A stretch of 12,762 bases of DNA from Chthoniobacterales bacterium. Its GTDB lineage: Bacteria > Verrucomicrobiota > Verrucomicrobiia > Chthoniobacterales > UBA10450. Shown here in pieces: positions 6,267 to 12,097 of the stretch (position 1 is the stretch's first letter; the number at the start of each line of letters is the position of its first letter). Location of the stretch: contig JACCZO010000305.1 of assembly GCA_013695925.1 (NCBI GenBank), positions 1 through 12,762 on the forward strand, read 5' to 3'. Both the position numbers and the translations under genes were made by a program. The notes beneath the pieces were generated by a model. The model did no database searches, was not told the DNA's origin, and saw only the letters and a program-made list of their open reading frames with translations.

Positions 6267-8987
6267 ATGTTCGGGAATCGATTCAAATGGCTTCGTTCAC
6301 TTTTCTTCTTCCTGCCGCTCTTCGATCCAGGCGCCCTCGAAGCGCAGGACGCCGTGAGCGATCCGTTTGAGGTCGATCATCTTGTCGTGACCGGCTCCAA
6401 CATCCGGAGCGACTCACCGCCCTGGGTACCAGAGTCGATTTTCAGCCGGGAAAATGTCGAACGCTCCGGGGCCGATTCCTTGGGCGATTTCTTTCGTGCC
6501 CTGCCGCAGAATTCCGGACCGACCTTCACCGAAAATCAAAACGATAGCCTCGCCGCTGGTGGAGCCGCCATCGCTCTGCGCGGGCTCTCGCCGGACGCCA
6601 CCCTCGTCCTGCTCAACAGCCGCCGGCTCGCCCCCTATCCTTTCGCGCAGAGCGGCATCACCGCCTTCGTCGACCTAAATTCCATCCCGCTGGCCGCGAT
6701 CCAGCAAATCGATATTCTGCGCGATGGCGCGTCGGCCATTTACGGGAGCGATGCGATTGCCGGAGTGGTGAACGTCCGGTTTCTGGAAAAATTCAACGGC
6801 GCCTTGGTAAACCTCGGCTACGGGAACACGACCGACACTGACACGAGCGAGTATCGGGCGTCGATCGTGAGCGGCTTTACGGATGAAAGGCGCGGCATCG
6901 AAGCGATCGTGGTGGCCGATTATTTCCACCGCGAAGCCTTGTTTCAAACCGACCGCTATTTTTCGCGCTCGATCGACCAACGCCGCCAGGGCGGAAGCAG
7001 CTTCCTTAGCTCAGTCTCGAACCCGGGAACCGTCTTCGACCCTGTCACGGGCGACCCGTTGCAGGTTCCCGCGGATAGCGACGGCATGCCGGCGGTGGCC
7101 GACTTTACTCCCGGTCGCAATCGCTTTGATCGCGCGCCCTTCCAGCCGCTCGTGCCGGAGACGGAGCGCGGCGGCGTGTATACCCGGTTAAAAGGCCGCC
7201 TGACCTCGAACGTCGATCTGTTCGCCGAGTTTGGTTACCGCCGAATCAACACCACCCAGCAGGTCGCACCCGTTCCGATCGAGGGGGATGTGGAAAACAT
7301 CGCTGTCCCGGCGACCAATCCGTTTAATCCTTTTGGCGACGACGTTCTCTTTCGCTATCGGGTAACCGAAGCCGGCCCTCGCATCGACGACATCGCGACA
7401 AATTCGTATCGAGCCGTCCTCGGCGCGAACGTGAAACTGCCCGGTAATTGGAACCTGGAAAGTGCCTTCCTCTACAGCGAAACCGATACGGAGGTGGAAG
7501 AGGCCAACAATCTTTCGCGCGCGGCCGTCATCGCCGCCCTCGCCGATACCGACCCTGCGACCTCCCTTAATGTCTTTGGTGCCGGCAACGACATTAATAA
7601 TCCCGCTACGATACGCTCGCTCCTGGTCACCACCACGCGGACCGGCGAAAGCCGGATTCTTGGCGGCGACGTGAAAATCGACGGGCCGCTCTTTGCTCTA
7701 CCCGCCGGCAAGTTGGCTGCGGCCTTCGGCTTGGAATATCGCTACGAGCAGCTCGACGACCACTTCGACCCCTTCTCCACTTCCGGCGGGGTGATCGATC
7801 TTAACAGCACCTCCGCCAGTGGCGATCGCAACGTGATCGGCGGCTTCGCCGAGTTCTATGCGCCGATCGTTTCTGCGGAAATGGCAATTCCCGCGATCAA
7901 TCACCTCGAGCTCCAGGTCGCGGTGCGCGGCGATGGCTACAGCGATTTCGGCTCGACGTTAAATCCAAAGGTCGGCCTGGGCTGGCGGCCAGTTCCCGAT
8001 TGGGTGTTGCTGCGCGCGTCTTACAGCACCGGTTTCCGCGCCCCCTCGCTCGTCCAATCCTCGACCGGTTCGCTCACTTTTTCGCAGGACCTGCAGGATA
8101 CCACCCGCTTTGCCGTCACCGGCGCACCCGAGGATGAGAGCAGCTCGATCCAGATTCTATCCGGCGGTAATCCCGACCTCGACGCAGAAGAGGCGGACAA
8201 TTTCTCCGCCGGCTTCGTCCTGACTCCGCCGATGTTGCCGGGGCTGACGCTCTCGGGCGATTTCTTCCGGATCAAAGTCGAGAACTCGATCGCCAGTCTC
8301 GACCCGCAATTCATCCTGGACAATGAAGGGGACTTCCCCGGTCTGGTCCTGCGCGCCCCGGCCTCGGAGAGCGATCAGGCGGCTGGCATTCCCGGCCCCG
8401 TCCTGCTCGTGAACACTCAATTTCAGAATCTCGGCTTCGTGAAAGTGCAGGGATTCGACGCCGCGCTCGAGTATCTCGCCCCGGCGACGCCGGTCGGGAA
8501 ATTCAGTCTGCGGCTCGATGCCGCCTTCATCGACAGCTACGAACAGCAGGCGAGCGCGGCCGAACCGACGCGGGACCTGGCCGGCACTTATCTGCGTCCG
8601 CGGGTCCGCGGGCGGGCTCAGCTAGGCTGGCGGCTGGGCGGCTTTGAAGCCGTCACCACGTTCAATTACACCGACTCCTATGAAGACGCGGTCGGGAATC
8701 GCACCGTCGATTATTCCACCACCTTCGATGCGCTCATCGAGTACCGCTTTGCCGACAAGGCGCGCCCGGAAGCTCCTTCCGTCGCGCCTAACGACAAAAA
8801 GATGGTCGTGCCTCCGGCCGGAGCCGCGGCCCGTCACGACTGGCTGAGCGGCGTCGCATTACGCGTCGGCGTGCTCAATATTTTTGACGATCCTCCGCCA
8901 TTCGCCGACAACGTTGCGGGTTATCCGGTCGGCCTGGAAGATCCCCGCCAGCGTTTCGTCTTCCTCGGCCTCGAGAAGAAGTTCTAG
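6267..8987 (+). CDS. TonB-dependent outer-membrane receptor
   Basis: 906 residues, typical of the family, which imports scarce ligands across the outer membrane using energy passed on by TonB-ExbBD. A signal peptide (LRSLFFFLPLF, likely cleaved after ALEA at residue 26) leads into the plug domain. There VVTGSNIR at 40-47 starts the plug, followed by ALRGLSPDATLVLLNSRR at 103-120 and IQQIDILRDGASAIYGSDAI at 145-164. The remainder is alternating beta-strand sequence of the barrel, with VLLRASYSTGFRAPSL as the usual mid-barrel signature. The chain ends in Phe, in FVFLGLEKKF, as required for outer-membrane insertion. There is no FecA-type signalling domain or carboxypeptidase-like N-terminal domain. 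A Pro/Lys/Ala-rich insert (DKARPEAPSVAPNDKK) interrupts the last strands and contains the gene's only dispersed 9-mer. The substrate is unknown; the divergent peptidase suggests peptides, which is inference. Confidence 0.93.
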   Translation: MFGNRFKWLRSLFFFLPLFDPGALEAQDAVSDPFEVDHLVVTGSNIRSDSPPWVPESIFSRENVERSGADSLGDFFRALPQNSGPTFTENQNDSLAAGGAAIALRGLSPDATLVLLNSRRLAPYPFAQSGITAFVDLNSIPLAAIQQIDILRDGASAIYGSDAIAGVVNVRFLEKFNGALVNLGYGNTTDTDTSEYRASIVSGFTDERRGIEAIVVADYFHREALFQTDRYFSRSIDQRRQGGSSFLSSVSNPGTVFDPVTGDPLQVPADSDGMPAVADFTPGRNRFDRAPFQPLVPETERGGVYTRLKGRLTSNVDLFAEFGYRRINTTQQVAPVPIEGDVENIAVPATNPFNPFGDDVLFRYRVTEAGPRIDDIATNSYRAVLGANVKLPGNWNLESAFLYSETDTEVEEANNLSRAAVIAALADTDPATSLNVFGAGNDINNPATIRSLLVTTTRTGESRILGGDVKIDGPLFALPAGKLAAAFGLEYRYEQLDDHFDPFSTSGGVIDLNSTSASGDRNVIGGFAEFYAPIVSAEMAIPAINHLELQVAVRGDGYSDFGSTLNPKVGLGWRPVPDWVLLRASYSTGFRAPSLVQSSTGSLTFSQDLQDTTRFAVTGAPEDESSSIQILSGGNPDLDAEEADNFSAGFVLTPPMLPGLTLSGDFFRIKVENSIASLDPQFILDNEGDFPGLVLRAPASESDQAAGIPGPVLLVNTQFQNLGFVKVQGFDAALEYLAPATPVGKFSLRLDAAFIDSYEQQASAAEPTRDLAGTYLRPRVRGRAQLGWRLGGFEAVTTFNYTDSYEDAVGNRTVDYSTTFDALIEYRFADKARPEAPSVAPNDKKMVVPPAGAAARHDWLSGVALRVGVLNIFDDPPPFADNVAGYPVGLEDPRQRFVFLGLEKKF
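8786..8794 (+). repeat. Dispersed 9-mer GCCTAACGA, exact copy
   Basis: In the low-complexity insert near the end of the TonB receptor; GCG CCT AAC GAC, Ala-Pro-Asn-Asp. It is the first copy in 3 kb. Confidence 0.6.
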
Positions 8988-9119
8988 GCGCGAGCCCCGG
9001 CGATGCGGAAAGCCCCTCTCCGGTCGCCCGGCGCGTGCAGGCGAAGGCAGCCGGCAAGCTTCGGTCCGGACGCGGGATCAAGTTGCGAAAAACGGCGAGT
9101 AAGTGGAAAAGAACGGCTG

Positions 9120-9932
9120 ATGAATCCAAACAAGGCTCTCTGGGAAAAAGGCGACTTCACGCGCATCGCCGCGAGCATGCGCGAAAGCGGCGAGGCGCTC
9201 GTCGGGCGGCTCGGAATCGAGCAAGGACTCAAAGTGCTCGACCTCGGCTGCGGCGACGGTACGACTGCGCTGCCCGCGGCGAAACTCGGGGCGGAAGTCC
9301 TGGGCGTGGATATCGCGTGCAACCTGGTGGAGGCGGGAAACCGGCGGGCGCAGGAGCATGGCCTAACGAATCTAAAATTCCAGGAAGGCGATGCCTCCAA
9401 TTTGCAGGGGCTGCCCGACGCGGAGTTCGACGTGGTGGTGAGTATCTTCGGCGCGATGTTTGCCCCGAAGCCGTTCGAGGTGGCCAAGGAGATGGTGCGG
9501 GTGACCAAACCGGGCGGCCGGATCGTGATGGGGAATTGGATTCCCAACGATCCGACACTCGTGGCCCAGATCCTAAAGATCAGCTCGGCTTACACGCCGC
9601 CGCCCCCGGAAGGTTTCGTGAGCCCGATGACGTGGGGGGTCGAGAGTCATGTGACCGAGCGCTTCATCGGGGCGGGTGTGTCCGCGGAAAAAATATCTTT
9701 CGAGAAGGACACTTTTACTTTCGAATACCCGGCTGCGCCTGCGACGCTGGTGGACGAGTTCAAGAACTACTACGGGCCGACGATGAACGCCTTCGAGGCG
9801 GCGGAGAAAAACGGCCGCGGGGCGGATTTGCAGAAGGAGCTGGAAGACTTGTTCAACCAGCAAAACAAGAGCCCGCGCCCGGATGGGACCTCGATCCCGG
9901 CGACATTCCTGCGCGTGACGGTGTCGGTGTGA
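9120..9932 (+). CDS. Class I SAM-dependent methyltransferase
   Basis: 270 residues. The Rossmann-type methyltransferase fold is shown by motif I VLDLGCGDGTT at 39-49, then the acidic end of strand 2 in GAEVLGVDIA, a motif II region (FDVVVSIFGAMFAP) and motif III (RVTKPGGRIVMGNW). This is the UbiE/Methyltransf_11 type. These enzymes move a methyl group from SAM to a small molecule, and the acceptor cannot be read from the sequence. The C-terminal part (residues about 150-270) carries a proline run (TPPPPEG), as in uncharacterised soil-bacterial relatives that begin with the same NKALWEKGDFTRIA segment. The ATG at 9120 was chosen because the protein then starts with that segment; the frame is open to 9003, but the extra residues are Arg-rich and look like intergenic sequence. 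It may be read through from the receptor gene 132 bases upstream. Confidence 0.85.
   Translation: MNPNKALWEKGDFTRIAASMRESGEALVGRLGIEQGLKVLDLGCGDGTTALPAAKLGAEVLGVDIACNLVEAGNRRAQEHGLTNLKFQEGDASNLQGLPDAEFDVVVSIFGAMFAPKPFEVAKEMVRVTKPGGRIVMGNWIPNDPTLVAQILKISSAYTPPPPEGFVSPMTWGVESHVTERFIGAGVSAEKISFEKDTFTFEYPAAPATLVDEFKNYYGPTMNAFEAAEKNGRGADLQKELEDLFNQQNKSPRPDGTSIPATFLRVTVSV
9361..9369 (+). repeat. Dispersed 9-mer GCCTAACGA, exact copy
   Basis: In the methyltransferase gene, sense; GGC CTA ACG AAT, Gly-Leu-Thr-Asn. Confidence 0.6.
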
Positions 9933-9953
9933 GTCGCGCCCCGGCGGTTGAAA

Positions 9954-10898
9954 TCAATTTTTCGCCCGGCTTTGCACCCGCTGCACCATCGCGACCGCCG
10001 CCATGAGGACGAGCGCGGCGATGACCTGGTGCGGACGGAGCGCGGCGTGGAAAAATCCCCAGGTGATGCAGACCGCGGCGAGGGTCTGCATCATTTCGAA
10101 ATAGCCCGCGGTGGAAGCCTTCGTTAGGCGCAAGCCTTCGAAGTAAATCAAAAGCGGGATGCCGCCGGAGATGGTGGAGAGAAGGATGAGCGCGCCGATG
10201 GCGGTGCCGGGGCGCGCCTGGGCCGCGGCCGGCCAGAGCGCGGCGCCGTGCAGCTTGCCCATGACGAGCAGGATGAGCGTCATGCAAACCAACCCGACCA
10301 CGACCCGCAAACTCGCCGCGAGCCGGAGCGACATGCCGGTCATGACGCCGCGGCCGGCGACAGTGGAGAGCCCCCAGAAAAGCGCGCAGATGAGCGCGTA
10401 ACCGGTCCCGAGATTCAACCCGGCCTGGGCGAAGGAGGCGCCGATCAAGCCCGGGTAGGTAACCGAAACGAAAATGCCGGCGACGATGGCGATCCCGGCG
10501 AAAAGAAAAAAGCCGCGCGCAAGCCGGTCGCCGAAGAGGAGGCAGGCGGCGGTGGTGGAAATGACCGGCTGGATGTTGAGCACGACGTTGACGACGGTGG
10601 GGTTCCCATTCTTCAGCGCCATGGTGAAGAAGATGGTGCCGACGGCCGAGCCGGCGAAGCCGGAGAGCAGGAGGTAACCCCAGGTGCGGCGGCCGATCTG
10701 CGGGATCTCGTTTAGCCTAACGACCAAAAGCGGCAGGAACATGAGGAGGATGAGGATGTGTTCCCAAAAAACGATGACCGCCGGCTCGAAGAGATCGTTC
10801 AGCGGAATGCGCCACGCGCTCTCCGTGCCCCAGAGCGCGGCGCCGAGCGCAACCAGCCATGGGCCGTAGCTCTTCCGCGGGCTTGCGCTCTCCGTCAT
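9954..10898 (-). CDS. EamA-family (drug/metabolite transporter superfamily) permease
   Basis: 314 residues with about ten hydrophobic helices arranged as two EamA repeats. The first opens with WLVALGAALWGTESAWR at about 14-30, the second with TGYALICALFWGLSTVAGRG. Repeat ends are marked by ALKNGNPTVVNVVLNIQPVI and by LRLTKASTAGYFEMMQTLAA. Both show the usual pattern of a small-residue helix before a conserved proline or glutamate. Such inner-membrane proteins export or exchange small metabolites, and the substrate cannot be told. The gene converges on the methyltransferase gene with a 21-base gap and lies downstream of aroE on the same strand. The 212 bases between it and aroE are mostly the palindromic element, so co-transcription with aroE is possible but interrupted by a strong hairpin. 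Confidence 0.88.
   Translation of the reverse strand: MTESASPRKSYGPWLVALGAALWGTESAWRIPLNDLFEPAVIVFWEHILILLMFLPLLVVRLNEIPQIGRRTWGYLLLSGFAGSAVGTIFFTMALKNGNPTVVNVVLNIQPVISTTAACLLFGDRLARGFFLFAGIAIVAGIFVSVTYPGLIGASFAQAGLNLGTGYALICALFWGLSTVAGRGVMTGMSLRLAASLRVVVGLVCMTLILLVMGKLHGAALWPAAAQARPGTAIGALILLSTISGGIPLLIYFEGLRLTKASTAGYFEMMQTLAAVCITWGFFHAALRPHQVIAALVLMAAVAMVQRVQSRAKN
10121..10129 (-). repeat. Dispersed 9-mer GCCTAACGA, exact copy
   Basis: In the EamA transporter gene, sense; CGC CTA ACG AAG, Arg-Leu-Thr-Lys. It is the only copy on the minus strand in the right half of the window. Confidence 0.6.
10715..10723 (+). repeat. Dispersed 9-mer GCCTAACGA, exact copy
   Basis: In the EamA transporter gene, antisense; the coding strand reads GTC GTT AGG CTA, Val-Val-Arg-Leu. 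Confidence 0.6.
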
Positions 10899-10941
10899 CT
10901 TCGAAGGGTGTATCGCCCGCGTGGAGGGGCGTCAATGTCCG

Positions 10942-11116
10942 GGGTAGCGCACTCGTTCCGAGTGCTGGGGCGCTCTCCGCGGCGCGACGAACTTTCGTTT
11001 GCGATGCCGGGCTCTTGTCACGCCTGAACCGCGCTGGACACGACGTCGGAAGGAGTCGAGGAAAAGTTCGCGACGGTGGGACATCGTCGCCAGCACTCGG
11101 GACGAGTGCGCTACCC
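10942..11116. mobile_element. MITE-like palindromic element with 27-bp terminal inverted repeats
   Basis: The ends are inverted copies of one another, matching 26 of 27 positions: GGGTAGCGCACTCG at 10942-10955 and its complement ending at 11116, continuing inward to CCGAGTGCTGG. Each end is itself a small palindrome, GCACTCG-3 bases-CGAGTGC (10949-10965 and 11093-11109). A second inner pair, CGAACTTT at 10988-10995 and AAAGTTCG at 11063-11070, has exactly the same centre (11029). The whole 175 bases can therefore fold as one long imperfect hairpin. There is no room for a transposase and no convincing target-site duplication. This suits a non-autonomous element moved in trans, or a REP/BIME-like repeat. 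Its right end overlaps the end of aroE. Confidence 0.72.
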
Positions 11117-12040
11117 GGTGGCGAGGCGCAACGCTTCCCGCATGGCCGCGAGCGGCGCGGGGCGATCGCACCAGAGTTCAAAGGCGAGCGCGCCTTGGTG
11201 AAAGAGCATCGAGAGGCCATTTGCGCCGCGCGCGCCGGACTCGGCCGCCAAGGCGAGCAGGCGGGTCGGCGCGAGCCGCGGGACCAGGTCGTGAATCATG
11301 AGATGGGGCGCGAGGAGCGAACCCGGCAACGGCGACGGGTCGGCCTGCTTCAGGCCTAACGAACTGGCGTTGATCACGAGGTCGGTCCGCTCCAGTTGGG
11401 CGCGCAAGGCGCGCTCTTCCCAGGGCACAGCTTCGAGCCGCGCCTCCGGGCCGAGGACGCGCGGGCCGCTGAACGAAGCCGCCAGCTCGCGCGCCAGGGT
11501 TTGTGCTTTCGGCAGGGTGCGATTCACCAGCACGAGCCGCTCACAATTTTCCTGCGCGCACTGCCAGGCAACAGCCCGCCCCGCTCCCCCGCCCGCCCCG
11601 AGCAGGAGGACGCGCAGATCGCGCAGGTCGACGGAAAATTCTTCGCGCAGCGCGCGGGCGAAACCGGGGCCGTCGGTGTTTGCGCCTAACGACCGGCCGT
11701 CGCGAAAAGTGACGGTGTTGATGGCGCCGATCTTCTGCGCCCGTTCATCGACTTCGTCGACCAGAGAAAGCGCCGCAATCTTGTGCGGCACGGTCAGGTT
11801 GAGCCCGAGGAAATCGTGCGCGCGAAAGAGTCCAAGCGCCTCCGCCAGTTCGTCCGGGGCAATCTGGAAGGCCGCATAACGAAAAGCGAAGCCGCCTTTT
11901 TCGAGCACGGCGTTCTGCATCGGCGGCGAAAGGGAATGCGCGACCGGGTCGCCGACCACGCCGAGCCGGATCGGCGGCGAGATTTCGCGGGCGACCTTCG
12001 GCCAGTCGCGCAGGTCTTGGAGATCGAACGACTCTTTCAT
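11111..12040 (-). CDS. aroE: Shikimate dehydrogenase
   Basis: 309 residues, somewhat longer than the common 270-290. It reduces 3-dehydroshikimate to shikimate with NADPH in the cytoplasm, the fourth step of the shikimate pathway. Shikimate-binding Ser36 and Ser38 lie in HSLSPPMQN. Catalytic Lys87 is in NLTVPHK, Asn108 in GAINTV, and catalytic Asp123 in GANTDGPGF. The NADP loop is GAGGGAG at 148-154, with the cofactor-selecting NRT after the next strand. INASSLGL follows, then GANGLSMLFHQGALAFELW near the C-terminus. The usual D-x-V-Y-x-P segment reads HDLVPRLAPT, with Pro where Tyr is expected. The ATG at 12038-12040 was preferred to a TTG eight codons upstream. The stop codon TAG lies inside the terminal repeat of the palindromic element. 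The gene diverges from glnS. Confidence 0.92.
   Translation of the reverse strand: MKESFDLQDLRDWPKVAREISPPIRLGVVGDPVAHSLSPPMQNAVLEKGGFAFRYAAFQIAPDELAEALGLFRAHDFLGLNLTVPHKIAALSLVDEVDERAQKIGAINTVTFRDGRSLGANTDGPGFARALREEFSVDLRDLRVLLLGAGGGAGRAVAWQCAQENCERLVLVNRTLPKAQTLARELAASFSGPRVLGPEARLEAVPWEERALRAQLERTDLVINASSLGLKQADPSPLPGSLLAPHLMIHDLVPRLAPTRLLALAAESGARGANGLSMLFHQGALAFELWCDRPAPLAAMREALRLATG
11354..11362 (+). repeat. Dispersed 9-mer GCCTAACGA, exact copy
   Basis: In aroE, antisense; the coding strand reads TCG TTA GGC, Ser-Leu-Gly, inside the INASSLGL motif. Confidence 0.6.
11684..11692 (+). repeat. Dispersed 9-mer GCCTAACGA, exact copy
   Basis: In aroE, antisense; the coding strand reads TCG TTA GGC GCA AAC, just before the catalytic Asp of the GANTDG motif. 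Confidence 0.6.
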
Positions 12041-12097
12041 TGGCCAAAGCCCGCGGGATGACAAGCGGGCGCGCCGTGGTTAACGTCGCGCCACCGC
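12041..12097. promoter_or_regulatory. Divergent gap between aroE and glnS
   Basis: Only 57 bases separate the two start codons, so the opposing promoters must overlap each other or the coding ends. A GTTAAC palindrome lies at 12079-12084. No clear -35/-10 pair or Shine-Dalgarno sequence could be picked out for either gene. Confidence 0.35.

Noticed and set aside
9035..10006. Second plus-strand open frame of 323 codons over the methyltransferase
   Set aside because: It overlaps the recognisable methyltransferase in another frame, and the product is an Arg/Gly-rich string with no motif.
12041..12064. TTG start for aroE eight codons upstream
   Set aside because: The ATG at 12040 is already upstream of the first conserved strand, and no ribosome binding site favours the TTG.
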